Below are positions 43,315 through 53,735 of a DNA stretch of 64,000 bases, in pieces. The stretch's first letter is position 1; each line of letters opens with the position of its first letter. Position numbers and translations under genes: made by a program. The notes below the pieces were generated by a model. It searched no databases, was not told the DNA's origin, and saw nothing but the letters and a program-made list of their open reading frames with translations. The stretch is taken from contig NZ_BPIG01000004.1 of NCBI RefSeq assembly GCF_026003995.1, forward strand, positions 248,001-312,000. The letters run 5' to 3'. The stretch comes from Tepidiforma sp. GTDB lineage: Bacteria > Chloroflexota > Dehalococcoidia > Tepidiformales > Tepidiformaceae.

Positions 43315-43725
43315 CTAGACGCGGCGCCGCTTGGGCGGGCGGCAGCCGTTGTGGGGGATGGGGGTGACGTCGCGGATGGCGGTGATGGTGAGGCCGGCGG
43401 CCTGCAGGGAGCGGATGGCGGCTTCGCGGCCGCTGCCGGCGCCGCGGACGTAGACTTCGACTGTCTGGAGGCCGTGCTCCATGGCGCGGCGGGCGGCGTT
43501 TTCGCTGGCCATCTGGGCGGCGAAGGGGGTGCCTTTGCGGGAGCCCTTGAAGCCGGACGCGCCGGCCGACGCCCAGGCGATGACGTTGCCGTTCGGGTCG
43601 GTGAGCGTCACGAGGGTGTTGTTGAAGGTGCTCTTGATGTAGGCGCGCCCGCGCGGGATGGACTTGCGTTCGCGCCGCTTCAGGCGGCGGTTCTTGTCGG
43701 CAGCACCACGTTTCTGATCGGCCAT
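43315..43725 (-). CDS. rpsK: 30S ribosomal protein S11
   Basis: The protein has 136 residues. [21 protein letters not shown] and the C-terminal [18 protein letters not shown] are diagnostic. It binds the 16S rRNA platform near the mRNA exit. It is in the S13-S11-S4-rpoA-L17 alpha segment. Confidence 0.97.
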   Translation of the reverse strand: MADQKRGAADKNRRLKRRERKSIPRGRAYIKSTFNNTLVTLTDPNGNVIAWASAGASGFKGSRKGTPFAAQMASENAARRAMEHGLQTVEVYVRGAGSGREAAIRSLQAAGLTITAIRDVTPIPHNGCRPPKRRRV

Positions 43726-43737
43726 GGGGAGCTCCTG

Positions 43738-44118
43738 TTACTTCTTCCCGGCGCGCTTCTTGCCGGCGACGGTCTTGCGGGCGCCGCGCTTCTGGCGGGC
43801 GTTGGTGCGGGTGCGCTGGCCGCGGACGGGGAGGTTGCGGCGGTGGCGCTGGCCCCGGTAGCAGTTGATTTCGATGAGGCGCGCGATGTTCTGGCGGACT
43901 TCGCGGCGGAGGTCGCCTTCGACGATGTAGTTCTTCTCGATGAAGTCGCGGATGCGGAGGACCTCTTCATCGGTGAGGTCGCGCGCGCGGGCATCGGGGG
44001 AGATGCCGGTGGCCGCGAGGACTTCCTTGGCGCGGGTCGGGCCGATGCCATAGATGTAGGTGAGGGCGACTTCGAGTCGCTTGTCGGCTGGGATGTCGAC
44101 TCCTGCGATACGTGCCAT
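43738..44118 (-). CDS. rpsM: 30S ribosomal protein S13
   Basis: The protein has 126 residues. [20 protein letters not shown] at the start and [20 protein letters not shown] near the end are diagnostic. The basic tail [13 protein letters not shown] contacts P-site tRNA. It follows rpmJ by six bases. Confidence 0.97.
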   Translation of the reverse strand: MARIAGVDIPADKRLEVALTYIYGIGPTRAKEVLAATGISPDARARDLTDEEVLRIRDFIEKNYIVEGDLRREVRQNIARLIEINCYRGQRHRRNLPVRGQRTRTNARQKRGARKTVAGKKRAGKK

Positions 44119-44124
44119 GCGGCC

Positions 44125-44238
44125 TTACCCCTGGCGCTGCTTGTGCTTGGGATTTTCGCAAATGACCATGACGCGACCGTGCCGGCGGATGACCTTGCAC
44201 TTGTCGCAGCGTGGCTTGACGGATGCTCGTACTTTCAT
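44125..44238 (-). CDS. rpmJ: 50S ribosomal protein L36
   Basis: The protein has 37 residues, [19 protein letters not shown] through [11 protein letters not shown]. The Cys2-Cys-His set marks the zinc-binding C+ form. It lies between infA and rpsM as in most spc/alpha junctions. Confidence 0.96.
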   Translation of the reverse strand: MKVRASVKPRCDKCKVIRRHGRVMVICENPKHKQRQG

Positions 44239-44266
44239 GGCTCTCCTGGTCGTCGGCCCGGTCGGC

Positions 44267-44485
44267 CTATTTGAATCGGTAGGTGATGCGCCCGCGGGTG
44301 AGGTCGTAGGGCGAAAGTTCAACGAGAACGCGATCGCCGGGAAGGATGCGGATGAAGTTCATCCGGATCTTTCCGCTGACGTGGGCGAGCACTTCGTGGC
44401 CGTTGGCCAGCTCGACCTTGAACATGGCGTTGGGGAGGGGTTCGACCACGGTGCCCTCGACTTCGATCGCGTCCTTTTTTGCCAT
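44267..44485 (-). CDS. infA: Translation initiation factor IF-1
   Basis: This single OB-fold protein has 72 residues. [20 protein letters not shown] and the C-terminal [13 protein letters not shown] are diagnostic. It blocks the ribosomal A site during initiation. ATG 44485 (MAKKD) gives the standard length. It lies after map, the common map-infA-rpmJ order. Confidence 0.96.
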   Translation of the reverse strand: MAKKDAIEVEGTVVEPLPNAMFKVELANGHEVLAHVSGKIRMNFIRILPGDRVLVELSPYDLTRGRITYRFK

Positions 44486-44513
44486 AGAACCTCGTGCGGT
44501 GGAGTTCGGAACG

Positions 44514-45284
44514 TCATGGGAGGGTGAGGACCTCGGCCTCACCGTCGGCGCGGATAGCGATGGTATGCTCGAAATGACAGCATAAGCTACCGTCTTTCGT
44601 GCTTACGGTCCAGCCGTCGGGGCCTTCGACGACCTCCGGCGAGCCGGCGGTGACCATGGGTTCGAGCGCGAGGACGAGCCCGGGCTTGAGTTCGGGCCCG
44701 CGGAAGCGCTGGCGATAGTTCTCGACGTGCGGCTCTTCGTGCATGTCGCGGCCCACGCCGTGGCCGCCATACCCTTTTACGATACCAAATCCGTGCGGCC
44801 GGATCGCGTCTTCGATGGCGCCGCGGACGTCGTTGAGGTAATTGCCAGCCCGGGCGGCGCGGATGCCGGCCCAGAGGGCCTCTTCCGTGACGCGCAGGAG
44901 CCTCTCCGCCAGGGGGCTGATTTTGCCGACGCCGACGGTGATGGCCGAGTCGCCGACGTAGCCGTTGAGGGTGGCGCCGAGGTCGAAGGTGACGATGTCG
45001 CCTTCCTGGAGGACGCGGTCGACGGGGATGCCGTGCACGAGCTGCTCGTTGATGCTGATGCAGATGTTGGAGGGGTAGGGCGGGTAGCGGGGCGAGGGCC
45101 GGTAGTTGCGGAAGGTTTCCTTCGCGCCGGCCTTTTTGAACTCCTGGGTGACGAAGGCTTCGATCTCGAGGATGTTGAGGCCGGGCCGCACCATCTCGCG
45201 AATCTGGGCGAGGGTGCGCCCCACGAGGCGGCCAGCCTCGCGCATCAGGCGGATCTCTTCCTCGGACTTCAGCTTGATCGCCAT
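44514..45284 (-). CDS. map: Methionine aminopeptidase, type I
   Basis: The protein has 256 residues and removes the initiator methionine from nascent proteins. Metal ligands are visible: Asp in [16 protein letters not shown] (two Asp), His in [15 protein letters not shown], and Glu in [10 protein letters not shown], with a further Glu in LALEPMV. It has no N-terminal zinc-finger extension. It starts seven bases after adk. Confidence 0.96.
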   Translation of the reverse strand: MAIKLKSEEEIRLMREAGRLVGRTLAQIREMVRPGLNILEIEAFVTQEFKKAGAKETFRNYRPSPRYPPYPSNICISINEQLVHGIPVDRVLQEGDIVTFDLGATLNGYVGDSAITVGVGKISPLAERLLRVTEEALWAGIRAARAGNYLNDVRGAIEDAIRPHGFGIVKGYGGHGVGRDMHEEPHVENYRQRFRGPELKPGLVLALEPMVTAGSPEVVEGPDGWTVSTKDGSLCCHFEHTIAIRADGEAEVLTLP

Positions 45285-45291
45285 GCCGGTG

Positions 45292-45930
45292 CTACCTGAT
45301 GGCCTCCAGCAGGGCGGCGGTCACGTCATCGAGCGAGCGTTCGCCGTCGATTTCGCGGAGGACGCCGGCCTTGCGGTAGTGCTCGATGAGGTCGGCCGGG
45401 GGCTTCTGCTTCTCCAGGCGGGCGCGGACGACCTCGGGCCGGTCGTCGTCGCGCTGGTAGAGTTCGCCGCCGCAGGCGTCGCAGACGCCGGGCTGCTTCG
45501 GGGGGTCGTTCCGTTCGTGGTAGAGCTTGCCGCAGTTCCGGCAGATCCAGCGGCCGCCGAGGCGGGCGACGAGCTCCTCATCGGAGACGGTGATGAGGAG
45601 GGCGCGGTCGATGCGGGCGCCGCGCGCGGCGAGGGCGTCATCGAGGGCCTTCGCCTGGACGACGTTGCGCGGGAAGCCGTCGAACATCGCGCCGGTGGCG
45701 GCGTCTTCGCGGGAGATGCGCTCGAGGAGCATCTTGATGGTGACTTCGTCGGGCACGAGTTCGCCGCGGGACATGTACTGGTTGGCGAGCTGGCCGAGTT
45801 CGGTGTTGTTGCGGACGTGCTCGCGGAACATGTCGCCCGTGGAGATGTGGACGAGCCCGGTAGCCGCAGCGATGCGCTGGGCCTGGGTTCCTTTGCCGGC
45901 GCCGGGTGGACCAAGGAGGACGATGTACAC
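45292..45930 (-). CDS. adk: Adenylate kinase with zinc-binding lid
   Basis: The protein has 212 residues and interconverts ATP + AMP and 2 ADP. The P-loop is GPPGAGKGTQ, and the AMP site includes HISTGDMFREH and FDGFPRN. The lid carries four cysteines (CRNC and CDAC), so it holds zinc like Gram-positive and thermophile enzymes. The GTG start lies one base after the secY stop codon, giving tight coupling. Confidence 0.97.
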   Translation of the reverse strand: MYIVLLGPPGAGKGTQAQRIAAATGLVHISTGDMFREHVRNNTELGQLANQYMSRGELVPDEVTIKMLLERISREDAATGAMFDGFPRNVVQAKALDDALAARGARIDRALLITVSDEELVARLGGRWICRNCGKLYHERNDPPKQPGVCDACGGELYQRDDDRPEVVRARLEKQKPPADLIEHYRKAGVLREIDGERSLDDVTAALLEAIR

Positions 45931-45931
45931 G

Positions 45932-47263
45932 TTAGCGAATGAACCCCTCGTAGTTGCGCATGAGTAGCTGGGCTTCGAGCTGCTTCATCGTATCGAGCAC
46001 GACGGCGACGACGATGAGGAACCCGGTGGAAGAGATGGTGAGGGCGCGGACGTCGGTGAAGAGGCCGACGAAGAAGGGGATGATGGCCACGAAGCCGAGG
46101 AAGAAGGCGCCGGCCCAGGTGATGCGGGTGACGACGCGCATCAGGTAGGCCTCGGTCGGCGGGCCGGGGCGGATGCCCGGGATGAAGGCGCCCTGCCGCT
46201 GGAGGTTCTTGGCGATCTGCTGCTGCTGGTACTGCACCATCGTGTAGAAGAAGGTGAAGATGACGACCAGCACGAAGAGGATGAGCCAGTACCAGCCGGT
46301 GCCGCTGCCGCCGCGCCCGCCCTGGAACTGGTCGACGAAGAACCGGGCGACGGAGCCCACCCAGCCGCCGGAGTTGATGAAGTAGGAGGCGATGGTGGCC
46401 GGGAGAATCATGATCGAGAAGGCGAAGATCAGCGGGATCATGCCGGCCATGTTGACCCGCAGGGGGATATGGCTTTGCCCCTGCTGCCGGTACATTCGCC
46501 CGCCGCGGAAGGCCGAGCGGGCGTACTGGACGGGAACGCGGCGCTGCGCCTCCTGGAAGAAGACGACGAGGTAGATGAGGGCGAGGGCGCCGACGGCGAA
46601 AGCGAGCACCGTGAGGATGCTCGTGGTGGTGATGCTGGGGATGAGCGAGGGCAGGGTGGCGACGATGCCGCCGAAGATGATGAGCGAGACGCCGTTGCCG
46701 ATGCCGTGCTCGGTGATCAGTTCGCCGAGCCAGACGAGGAACATCGTGCCGGCGGCGAGGGTGAAGAGCGTGGCGAGCGTGCCGAGGACGTCGTTCTGGA
46801 AGCCGAAGTCGCGGACGACGTCGTTGCCCTGGGCGTTGATGAAGAGGATCTGGCCGTAGCCCTGCACCATCGCGAGCGGAACGGCGACCCAGTGGGTGAT
46901 GACCTGGATGCGGCGCCGGCCCTGTTCGCCTTCCTCCGCGAGCGCCCGGAGCGAGGGCACGAGCGGCTGGAGGATCTGCATGATGATGGAGGCGGTGATG
47001 TAGGGGTAGACGCCGAGGGCGGCGACGCTGAGGTTCTGGAGGGCGCCGCCGGAGAAGATGCTGAGGAAGTCGAGCAGCGCGTTGCCTTCGAACGCCTGCT
47101 TGAGCGCTTCGCGGTCGATGTTCGGCAGCGGCACGTGGGCGACGAAGCGGAAGACGACGAGCATCGCCAGCGTGAAGAGGAGCTTCCGCCGGACGTCTTC
47201 CTGCCGGAAGGCATCGACCATGGCCTGGAGGAGGCGCGGGCGCTGCGCTGCCTGGACGGTCAT
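45932..47263 (-). CDS. secY: Protein translocase subunit SecY
   Basis: This 443-residue ten-helix channel forms the core of the Sec translocon. FRFVAHVPLPNIDRE at the start, SIIMQILQPLVPSL in helix 2 and RMYRQQGQSHIPLRVNMAGMIPLIFA are family marks. It follows rplO by one base, the standard L15-secY-adk order. Confidence 0.97.
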   Translation of the reverse strand: MTVQAAQRPRLLQAMVDAFRQEDVRRKLLFTLAMLVVFRFVAHVPLPNIDREALKQAFEGNALLDFLSIFSGGALQNLSVAALGVYPYITASIIMQILQPLVPSLRALAEEGEQGRRRIQVITHWVAVPLAMVQGYGQILFINAQGNDVVRDFGFQNDVLGTLATLFTLAAGTMFLVWLGELITEHGIGNGVSLIIFGGIVATLPSLIPSITTTSILTVLAFAVGALALIYLVVFFQEAQRRVPVQYARSAFRGGRMYRQQGQSHIPLRVNMAGMIPLIFAFSIMILPATIASYFINSGGWVGSVARFFVDQFQGGRGGSGTGWYWLILFVLVVIFTFFYTMVQYQQQQIAKNLQRQGAFIPGIRPGPPTEAYLMRVVTRITWAGAFFLGFVAIIPFFVGLFTDVRALTISSTGFLIVVAVVLDTMKQLEAQLLMRNYEGFIR

Positions 47264-47264
47264 G

Positions 47265-47738
47265 TCAGCGGTCCTTTTCCGGGGCGTCGGAGATGACGAC
47301 GGCCGTGCCGCCGGCGGATTCGATCCGCTCCTTCGCGGTGGCGCTGAAGGCGTGGGCGGCGACGGTGAGCTTCCGGGTGAGCTCGCCGCGGCCGAGGATC
47401 TTCACCGGTTCGCGGAGATGCTTGAGGATGCCCGCCTGCTTGAGCATTTCGGGGGTCACCTCGGTGCCGTCGGCGAAGCGCTCGAGGGCTTCGAGGTTGA
47501 CGGGCTGGAAGGGCACGCGCCACTTGTTGTTGAAGCCGCGGAGGACGTGGAACTTGCGGGACGTGGGGAACTGGCCGCCTTCGAACGCGTCGTAGGCGAG
47601 CTTCTTGCCGGAGCGGGAGCGCTGGCCTTTGAGGCCACGGCCGGCGTAGGTGCCGTGGCCGCTGGAGTTGCCGCGGCCGACGCGCTTCTTCGCGTGGGTG
47701 GCGCCGCGGGGCGGGCGGAGTTCATGCGCGCCGAACAT
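47265..47738 (-). CDS. rplO: 50S ribosomal protein L15
   Basis: The protein has 157 residues. KKRVGRGNSSGHGTYAGRGLKGQRSRSG is the Gly/Arg-rich N-terminal extension that threads the 23S rRNA. The C-terminal globular half ends in EKDR. Its ATG overlaps the stop of rpmD by one base. Confidence 0.97.
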   Translation of the reverse strand: MFGAHELRPPRGATHAKKRVGRGNSSGHGTYAGRGLKGQRSRSGKKLAYDAFEGGQFPTSRKFHVLRGFNNKWRVPFQPVNLEALERFADGTEVTPEMLKQAGILKHLREPVKILGRGELTRKLTVAAHAFSATAKERIESAGGTAVVISDAPEKDR

Positions 47739-47923
47739 CAGGCGCCTCCTTCCTTGACGTCGATGAGGTGGGCGACTTTGCTGAGCATGCCGCGGATGGC
47801 GGGCGTGTCCTCGACTTCGACGGTCTGCTGGAGCCGGCGGAGGCCGAGCTTCCGGATGGTGTCTTTCTGCTCTTTGTTGTAGCCGATGGCGCTCTTGCGC
47901 CAGGTGACGGTGAGGCGAGCCAT
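47738..47923 (-). CDS. rpmD: 50S ribosomal protein L30
   Basis: The protein has 61 residues. [20 protein letters not shown] and [20 protein letters not shown] are diagnostic. An in-frame upstream start is rejected because ATG 47923 gives the standard N-terminus. It overlaps rplO by one base. Confidence 0.95.
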   Translation of the reverse strand: MARLTVTWRKSAIGYNKEQKDTIRKLGLRRLQQTVEVEDTPAIRGMLSKVAHLIDVKEGGA

Positions 47924-47924
47924 C

Positions 47925-48440
47925 TCACTGTTCTCCACGGGCGATGGCGAGGCGGCGTTCGCGGGCGCCATCGGTATCCTGCATGGTGGCGAGGCCGCGG
48001 ATGGTGGCCTGGGCGACGTTGATCGGATTGCGCGAACCGAAGGTCTTCGCGAGCACGTCGGTGACGCCGGCCGCCTCCATGATGGAGCGCACTGCGCCGC
48101 CGGCGATGACGCCCGTGCCGTGGCTGGCGGGCTTGAGCATGACCTTCACGGCCTTGAAGCGGACCCAGACGGGGTGGCTGATGGTGCCGCCCTTCATGGG
48201 GATGCGGACCATGTTGCGGCGGGCCTGTGCGGAGCCCTTGCGGATGGCCTCCGGCACTTCGTTCGCCTTGCCGAGGCCGACGCCGACCGAGCCGCGGCCG
48301 TCGCCGACGACGACGAGGGCGGAGAAGCTGAAGCGGCGGCCGCCCTTGACGACCTTGGCGACGCGGTTGATGTAGATGACCTTCTCGGAGAGGTCTTCCG
48401 GGCCGGGCTGTTCGTAGCGATCCGGGCGATTGTCGGCCAT
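47925..48440 (-). CDS. rpsE: 30S ribosomal protein S5
   Basis: The protein has 171 residues. The double-stranded RNA-binding-like N-domain contains [24 protein letters not shown]. The C-domain has [23 protein letters not shown]5 shapes decoding fidelity. It is flanked by rplR and rpmD with almost no gap. Confidence 0.97.
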   Translation of the reverse strand: MADNRPDRYEQPGPEDLSEKVIYINRVAKVVKGGRRFSFSALVVVGDGRGSVGVGLGKANEVPEAIRKGSAQARRNMVRIPMKGGTISHPVWVRFKAVKVMLKPASHGTGVIAGGAVRSIMEAAGVTDVLAKTFGSRNPINVAQATIRGLATMQDTDGARERRLAIARGEQ

Positions 48441-48806
48441 TTAGAACCCCAATCCCGCTTCGCGCGCTGCTTCGGCAAGGGCGCGAACGCGACCGTGATA
48501 GAGGAAGCCGCCGCGGTCGAAGACGACGGCCTCGATGCCTTTCGCGCGGGCGCGCTCGGCGATGGCGGCGCCGACGAGCTGGGCGCGCTCGGTTTTCGTC
48601 TTGCCTTTGGCCTGCTCAGCGAGCGCGGGCTCGACGTCGCTGGCGGCAGCGAGGGTATGCCCGGTGGTGTCGTCGATGACCTGGGCATAGATGTGCTGGG
48701 CGCTGCGGAAGACGTTGAGCCGCGGGCGCTGCGGCGTGCCGGAGACCTTCTTGCGGACGCGGAGGTGGCGCCGCTTGCGCGCGAGGACGCTGGTGGTGGT
48801 GCTCAT
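48441..48806 (-). CDS. rplR: 50S ribosomal protein L18
   Basis: The protein has 121 residues. [21 protein letters not shown] and [19 protein letters not shown] are diagnostic. It binds 5S rRNA together with L5. The ATG overlaps the rplF stop. Confidence 0.97.
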   Translation of the reverse strand: MSTTTSVLARKRRHLRVRKKVSGTPQRPRLNVFRSAQHIYAQVIDDTTGHTLAAASDVEPALAEQAKGKTKTERAQLVGAAIAERARAKGIEAVVFDRGGFLYHGRVRALAEAAREAGLGF

Positions 48807-49351
48807 TTCTTGCCAACCTTCCCGGACTTGCCGGCCTTGCGGCGGACACGTTCGCCGAGGTAGCGGATGCCTTTGCCCTTGTACGGCTCGGGCGGCCGGA
48901 TTTTGCGGATGTTGGCCGCGACCTGGCCGACGCGCTCCTTGTCGATGCCTTCGACGGTGATGCGGGGGCCTTCGACGTTGAACTTGATGCCCTCGGGCGG
49001 GTTGACGATGACGGGGTGGGAGAAGCCGAGGGCGAGCTGGAGGTTGGAACCCTGCAGCTGGGCGCGGTAGCCGACGCCCTGGACTTCGAGGACTTTGGTG
49101 AAGCCGTTCGTGACGCCGGTCACCATGTTGGCGAGGAGCGTGCGGCTGAGGCCGTGGAGCGCGCGGTCTTCGCCGTCGTCGCTGGCGCGGCGGACGGTGA
49201 TGATGCCGTCCTGCCGCTCGAAGGAGACGCGCGGCGGGAACTGGCGGCTGAGCTCGCCCTTCGGCCCTTTCACGACGACGTTGTTGTGCTCGTCGATGGT
49301 GATGGTGACGTTGGGCGGGACGGGGATGGGTTGTCGGCCGATTCGAGACAT
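48803..49351 (-). CDS. rplF: 50S ribosomal protein L6
   Basis: The protein has 182 residues with two related alpha/beta domains. [31 protein letters not shown] and the C-terminal [19 protein letters not shown] are diagnostic. The stop overlaps the rplR start (ATGA). Confidence 0.97.
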   Translation of the reverse strand: MSRIGRQPIPVPPNVTITIDEHNNVVVKGPKGELSRQFPPRVSFERQDGIITVRRASDDGEDRALHGLSRTLLANMVTGVTNGFTKVLEVQGVGYRAQLQGSNLQLALGFSHPVIVNPPEGIKFNVEGPRITVEGIDKERVGQVAANIRKIRPPEPYKGKGIRYLGERVRRKAGKSGKVGKK

Positions 49352-49365
49352 CGGATACGGACCCC

Positions 49366-49770
49366 TTACCAGACGTAGCAGAGAAGCTCGCCGCCGACTT
49401 CCTGCCGGCGGGCTTCCTGCCCGGACATCACGCCCTTGGGCGTGGAGAGGATGGCGATGCCGAGGCCGCCGTAGACGCGCGGGATTTCCCGGCGCTGCAC
49501 GTAGACGCGGAGGCCCGGGCGGGAGACGCGCTGCAGACCGTTGAGGACGGGCTGCTTGCGGCCGCTGTAGCTCAGCTCGACGCGGAGGTTCGGCTGGGGT
49601 TTGCCCGGCTCTTCGATGACCTGGTAATCGCGGATGAAGCCCTCTTCTTTGAGAACTTTCGCGATGGCGATCTTGATCTTCGAGGCCGGGATGTTCACGA
49701 CGTCGTGCCGCGCGGCGTTGGCGTTGCGGATGCGCGTGAGCATGTCAGCGATGGGGTCACTAACGGTCAT
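49366..49770 (-). CDS. rpsH: 30S ribosomal protein S8
   Basis: The protein has 134 residues. [20 protein letters not shown] and [21 protein letters not shown] are diagnostic. In E. coli S8 represses the spc operon. No such control can be judged here. It is between rpsN and rplF. Confidence 0.97.
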   Translation of the reverse strand: MTVSDPIADMLTRIRNANAARHDVVNIPASKIKIAIAKVLKEEGFIRDYQVIEEPGKPQPNLRVELSYSGRKQPVLNGLQRVSRPGLRVYVQRREIPRVYGGLGIAILSTPKGVMSGQEARRQEVGGELLCYVW

Positions 49771-49802
49771 GTGCGATCTCCCCCTGGCGTTTGCTTGCGC
49801 AC

Positions 49803-50108
49803 TTACCAGCTGGACTTGGTGACTCCGGGGAGGAGGCCCCGGTGGGCGTACTCGCGGAAAGTGATGCGCGAGAGCCCGAATTTGCGGATGTAGGCCTTGG
49901 GCCGGCCGGTGACGAGGCAGCGGTTATGGATGCGCGTCGGGCTGCTGTTGAGCGGCAGCTTGCGGAGCTCGTCGTAGAGCTCGGCGACGCGCTTCGGGTC
50001 GCCCCACGACTTCTTGAGCTCGGCTTTGATGGCCGCGCGCTTGCCGGCGTACTTCTCGTTGAGCTGGCGGCGGCGGAGGTCGCGGTTGACGATGCCTTTG
50101 GATGCCAT
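49803..50108 (-). CDS. rpsN: 30S ribosomal protein S14 (zinc-free form)
   Basis: The protein has 101 residues. [20 protein letters not shown] and [20 protein letters not shown] show the long form without the CxxC pairs, as in proteobacteria. S4 and L36 in the same cluster keep their cysteines, so zinc and zinc-free types are mixed. It follows rplE by ten bases. Confidence 0.96.
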   Translation of the reverse strand: MASKGIVNRDLRRRQLNEKYAGKRAAIKAELKKSWGDPKRVAELYDELRKLPLNSSPTRIHNRCLVTGRPKAYIRKFGLSRITFREYAHRGLLPGVTKSSW

Positions 50109-50118
50109 CGCGGTGCTC

Positions 50119-50664
50119 CTAGTTCTTCCGGAAGGGCATGCCCATGAGTTCGAGCAGGCGGCGCCCTTCTTCATCGGATTTGGCGGTGGTGACGATGGTG
50201 ACCTGGAGGCCGCGGACCTTATCGACGCGGTCGTAATCGACCTCCGGGAAGATGAGCTGTTCGCGCAGGCCGAGGCTGTAGTTGCCGCGGCCGTCGAAGG
50301 CGTTCGGGTTGAGGCCCTGGAAGTCGCGGATGCGCGGCAGGGCAGCGGCGATGAGCCGGTCGAGGAATTCGTACATGCGGTCGCCGCGGAGGGTGGCGGC
50401 GACGCCGATGGCGTTGCCGGCGCGGAGGCGGAAGTTCGCGATCGAGCGCTTGGCGCGGGTGACGACGGGCTTCTGGCCGGTGATGGCCATGATCTGCTCG
50501 GCGGTCCGGTCGAGCGCATTCGCGTCCTGCAGCGCTTCGCCGAGGCCGACGTTGACGGCGACCTTGGTGATGCGCGGGATCTGCATGACGTTGCGGTAGC
50601 CGAACTGCTGCTGCAGTGCGGGCGCGACTTCCTTCTGGTACTTCTCTTTCAGGCGGGGCGGCAT
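50119..50664 (-). CDS. rplE: 50S ribosomal protein L5
   Basis: The protein has 181 residues. [20 protein letters not shown] and [20 protein letters not shown] are diagnostic. L5 holds 5S rRNA in the central protuberance and contacts P-site tRNA. Its ATG overlaps the rplX stop (TAATG). Confidence 0.97.
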   Translation of the reverse strand: MPPRLKEKYQKEVAPALQQQFGYRNVMQIPRITKVAVNVGLGEALQDANALDRTAEQIMAITGQKPVVTRAKRSIANFRLRAGNAIGVAATLRGDRMYEFLDRLIAAALPRIRDFQGLNPNAFDGRGNYSLGLREQLIFPEVDYDRVDKVRGLQVTIVTTAKSDEEGRRLLELMGMPFRKN

Positions 50665-50981
50665 TATTCGATGTCCTCTCCGCTGCGTTTGCCGACCCGG
50701 ACGAGGGTGCCGTCTTCGCGCCGGCGGAAGGTGACGCGGGTGGGCTGGTCGGTGTTCGGGTCGATCAGCATGACGTTGCTGATGTGGATGGGCGCCTCGC
50801 GCTCGACGATCTGGGAGGCCTGGCCGGCCTGCCGGGCGCGCTGGTGCTTCTTGATGATGTTGACGCCCTCGACGATGACGCGGCTGTGCTTCGTGATCAC
50901 CTGACGGACGGTGCCGCGCTTGCCGCGGTCCTTCCCGGCGATGACGACGACTTTGTCGCCCTTCTTGATCTTGGCCGGCAT
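50664..50981 (-). CDS. rplX: 50S ribosomal protein L24
   Basis: The protein has 105 residues. [21 protein letters not shown] is the KOW motif, and [20 protein letters not shown] follows. It is an early assembly protein of the large subunit. The ATG overlaps the rplN stop. Confidence 0.97.
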   Translation of the reverse strand: MPAKIKKGDKVVVIAGKDRGKRGTVRQVITKHSRVIVEGVNIIKKHQRARQAGQASQIVEREAPIHISNVMLIDPNTDQPTRVTFRRREDGTLVRVGKRSGEDIE

Positions 50982-51352
50982 CAGAGCACCTCCGGCGCGA
51001 GGGAGACGATCTTCATGAAGTTGCGGTCGCGCAGCTCGCGGGCGACGGGCCCGAAGATGCGGGTGCCGCGCGGGTTTTCGCCGTCGTTGGCGAGGAGGAC
51101 GGCGGCGTTGTCGTCGAAGCGGATGTAGGAGCCATCGGGCCGGCCGTACTCCTTGGCGACGCGGACGACGACGGCTTTGACGACGTCGCCCTTCTTGATG
51201 TTGCCGTGGGGCTGGGCCGACTTGACGGAGGCGACGATGACATCGCCGGGGCGCGCGTAGCGGCGCTTGCTGCCGCCGAGGACGCGGATGCAGAGCAGGG
51301 AGCGCGCGCCGGAGTTGTCGGCAACTTTGAGGCGGGTTTCCTGCTGGATCAC
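50981..51352 (-). CDS. rplN: 50S ribosomal protein L14
   Basis: The protein has 123 residues. [20 protein letters not shown] and [20 protein letters not shown] are diagnostic. GTG 51352 gives the standard N-terminus and overlaps the rpsQ stop (GTGA). A longer in-frame start inside rpsQ is rejected. Confidence 0.96.
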   Translation of the reverse strand: MIQQETRLKVADNSGARSLLCIRVLGGSKRRYARPGDVIVASVKSAQPHGNIKKGDVVKAVVVRVAKEYGRPDGSYIRFDDNAAVLLANDGENPRGTRIFGPVARELRDRNFMKIVSLAPEVL

Positions 51353-51678
51353 GCGTTCACCTCCGACTTCGGCGCGACCTGCGTGGTGGCTTCGATGTCG
51401 CGGCCGATGGTTTCGGGTGCGACCTCGGCGACGTCGCCGCGGGTGACGATTTCGATGACGCGCCACCGCTTCTCCTTGGAGATGGGGCGGCACTCCTGGA
51501 TGCGGACGACATCGCCGAGCCGGCACTCGTTGTTCTCGTCGTGGGCCTTGTAGCGGCCGGTGACGGTGACGACCTTGTGGTAGAGCCGGTGCGTCTTCTT
51601 CCGTTCGACGGCGACGACGACGGTCTTCTGCATCTTGTTGGAAACGACGGTGCCCTGGAGGACGCGCTGGCTGCCCAT
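51349..51678 (-). CDS. rpsQ: 30S ribosomal protein S17 with C-terminal extension
   Basis: The protein has 109 residues. [20 protein letters not shown] and [20 protein letters not shown] are diagnostic OB-fold stretches. About 25 residues continue past the normal end ([19 protein letters not shown]). It lies four bases after rpmC. Confidence 0.96.
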   Translation of the reverse strand: MGSQRVLQGTVVSNKMQKTVVVAVERKKTHRLYHKVVTVTGRYKAHDENNECRLGDVVRIQECRPISKEKRWRVIEIVTRGDVAEVAPETIGRDIEATTQVAPKSEVNA

Positions 51679-51682
51679 GGGC

Positions 51683-51898
51683 TTACTCCTGTCCGGCGAG
51701 CGCCTGGAGCTGGCGCTCGCGTTTGATGGTGCGAAGCCGGGCGATCGTGCGGCGGGCGTCGCGCAGGGCCCGGTAGTTCTGCAGCTGCCGGGAGGCGTGC
51801 TGGAAGCGGAGGGTGAAGAGCGCCCGGTACGCCTCGTTGATTTCGTGGTCGAGCCGGGCGTCGTCGAGCTGCCGGTAATCCTGTGCCTTCTTCGCCAT
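51683..51898 (-). CDS. rpmC: 50S ribosomal protein L29
   Basis: This helical hairpin protein has 71 residues. [20 protein letters not shown] and [20 protein letters not shown] match L29, which sits at the nascent chain exit. It is one base after rplP. Confidence 0.95.
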   Translation of the reverse strand: MAKKAQDYRQLDDARLDHEINEAYRALFTLRFQHASRQLQNYRALRDARRTIARLRTIKRERQLQALAGQE

Positions 51899-51899
51899 A

Positions 51900-52319
51900 T
51901 CAGATCACCGCCTCTTCGCGCTGGACGATCTTGGTGGGCACGGGGAGCTTGTGGGAGGCGAGCCGGAGCGCTTCCTTGGCGACGTGCTCCGGGACGCCGG
52001 CGACTTCGAACATGATGCGGTTGGGCTTCACGACGGCGACCCAGCGGTCGGGGGCGCCTTTGCCGGAGCCCATGCGCGTCTCGGCCGGCTTCGCGGTGAC
52101 CGGCTTATCGGGGAAGATGCGGATCCAGACTTTGCCGCCGCGCTTCATCTCGTGGGTGATGGCGCGCCGGGCAGATTCGATGTGGCGGGAGTCGATCCAG
52201 GCAGCGCCCTGGGCCTGGAGGCCCCATTCGCCGAAGGCGACGTAGTTGCCGGCCTGGGCGGAGCCGTCCATGCGGCCGCGGTGCTGCTTGCGGTGCTTGA
52301 CGCGGCGAGGCTGCAGCAT
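51900..52319 (-). CDS. rplP: 50S ribosomal protein L16
   Basis: The protein has 139 residues. [40 protein letters not shown] and [20 protein letters not shown] are diagnostic. It helps position A-site tRNA. The ATG overlaps the rpsC stop by one base. Confidence 0.97.
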   Translation of the reverse strand: MLQPRRVKHRKQHRGRMDGSAQAGNYVAFGEWGLQAQGAAWIDSRHIESARRAITHEMKRGGKVWIRIFPDKPVTAKPAETRMGSGKGAPDRWVAVVKPNRIMFEVAGVPEHVAKEALRLASHKLPVPTKIVQREEAVI

Positions 52320-53089
52320 CAGTTCGCCCCCTCGGTGGATTCACGGACAGCGGCCTGCTGCTCCATGGAGATGGCGGTGTGGGCCGGGCCCTCCGGCTCC
52401 GCGGGGCGCGCGGCGGCGAGGACCGGCTCGGGCGCGGCTTCCTCGGCGGGCCGCTCGGCGCGCTGCGGCAGGACGTCGCCCTTGTAGATCCAGACCTTCA
52501 CGCCGATGGTGCCGAAGGTGGTGAGCGCCTCGGCGAGGCCGTAGTCGATATCGGCGCGGAGGGTGTGGCGCGGGACGCGGCCCTGCGTTTCGGTTTCGCG
52601 GCGGGACATCTCGGCACCGCCGAGGCGGCCGGAGATGGTGACCCGGCAGCCGCGGGCGCCGCGCTGCATCGTCCGCTGGACGGCCTGCTTGATGGCGCGG
52701 CGGAAGGCGACGCGCCGCTCGAGCTGGTCGGCGACGGAACGCGCGACGAGGTAGGCATCGAGCTCGGGAACGCGGATCTCCTGGATGTTCACGCGGACCC
52801 GGCCGCCGGTGTAGCGCTCGAGCGCGGTGCGGAGCTCCTCGACCTTCTGGCCGCCGCGGCCGATGACGATGCCCGGCTTGGCGGTGTGGATGGTGATGGT
52901 CGTGAGGTTCGCGTTCCGGTCGATTTCGATGCGGCTGATGGCGGCATCGCGCAGCTCACGCAGGACGAAGTTGCGAAGGTCGAGGTCCTGGTGGAGCTTC
53001 TGGGTGTAGTCGCGGTCGGCGAACCACTTCGATTCCCAGTCGTAGAGGATGCCGAGGCGGAAGCCGTGGGGGTGGACTTTCTGTCCCAT
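52319..53089 (-). CDS. rpsC: 30S ribosomal protein S3 with C-terminal extension
   Basis: The protein has 256 residues. The KH domain includes [20 protein letters not shown], and the C-domain has [20 protein letters not shown]. After GDVLPQ about 45 residues follow, rich in Ala/Glu/Pro and ending RESTEGAN, longer than in most bacteria. It is part of the mRNA entry gate. Confidence 0.97.
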   Translation of the reverse strand: MGQKVHPHGFRLGILYDWESKWFADRDYTQKLHQDLDLRNFVLRELRDAAISRIEIDRNANLTTITIHTAKPGIVIGRGGQKVEELRTALERYTGGRVRVNIQEIRVPELDAYLVARSVADQLERRVAFRRAIKQAVQRTMQRGARGCRVTISGRLGGAEMSRRETETQGRVPRHTLRADIDYGLAEALTTFGTIGVKVWIYKGDVLPQRAERPAEEAAPEPVLAAARPAEPEGPAHTAISMEQQAAVRESTEGAN

Positions 53090-53092
53090 GGG

Positions 53093-53431
53093 CTAGGCCT
53101 CCCTCTGGTCGAGGATGATGGTGATGTGGCTGGAGCGCTTGAGGATGGGGCTCACGCGGCCGCGGGAGCGGGGCCGGAACCGCTTGAGGGTGCGGCCCTC
53201 ATCGGCGTAGGCCCGCTTGATGTAGAGCTCATCCACATCGAGGTTGTAGTTGTTCTCCGCGTTGGCGGCGGCGGAGAGGACGGTCTTCGAGATGGTCCGC
53301 GCGTGCGGCGAAGGGACGTAGCGGAGGAGCGCGAGCGCCTGGTCGACGGAGAGGCCGGGCAGGCGTTCGAGGATGAGGCGCACCTTGCGGGGCGACGCGG
53401 GCATACCGCGGGTGATGGCGCGAACTTCCAT
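53093..53431 (-). CDS. rplV: 50S ribosomal protein L22
   Basis: The protein has 112 residues. SPRKVRLILERLPGLSVDQA is diagnostic, and the tip of the exit-tunnel loop is FRPRSRGRVSPILKRSSHIT. Changes in that loop affect macrolide binding in other bacteria. Two bases separate it from rpsS. Confidence 0.97.
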   Translation of the reverse strand: MEVRAITRGMPASPRKVRLILERLPGLSVDQALALLRYVPSPHARTISKTVLSAAANAENNYNLDVDELYIKRAYADEGRTLKRFRPRSRGRVSPILKRSSHITIILDQREA

Positions 53432-53433
53432 GG

Positions 53434-53721
53434 CTACCGCCTCACCTTGCTCTGCTTATCGCTCTTGGCGACGTGGCCGCGGAAGGTGCGGGTCGGCGCG
53501 AATTCGCCGAGCTTGTGGCCGACCATGTTCTCGGTGATGAAGACGGGCACATGCCGCCGGCCGTCGTGGACGGCGATGGTGAGCCCGATCATCTCCGGGA
53601 GGATGGTGGACGCGCGCGACCACGTCTTGATGACGGTGCGGTTCTGAGCGTTCCGCATCGCCATTACCTTCTTTTCGAGCGACGGGTGGATGAACGGTCC
53701 TTTCTTGGTCGAACGGGACAT
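53434..53721 (-). CDS. rpsS: 30S ribosomal protein S19
   Basis: The protein has 95 residues. [20 protein letters not shown] and [20 protein letters not shown] are diagnostic. It pairs with S13 in the small-subunit head. Confidence 0.97.
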   Translation of the reverse strand: MSRSTKKGPFIHPSLEKKVMAMRNAQNRTVIKTWSRASTILPEMIGLTIAVHDGRRHVPVFITENMVGHKLGEFAPTRTFRGHVAKSDKQSKVRR

Positions 53722-53735
53722 GTCGTGCTCCTCTC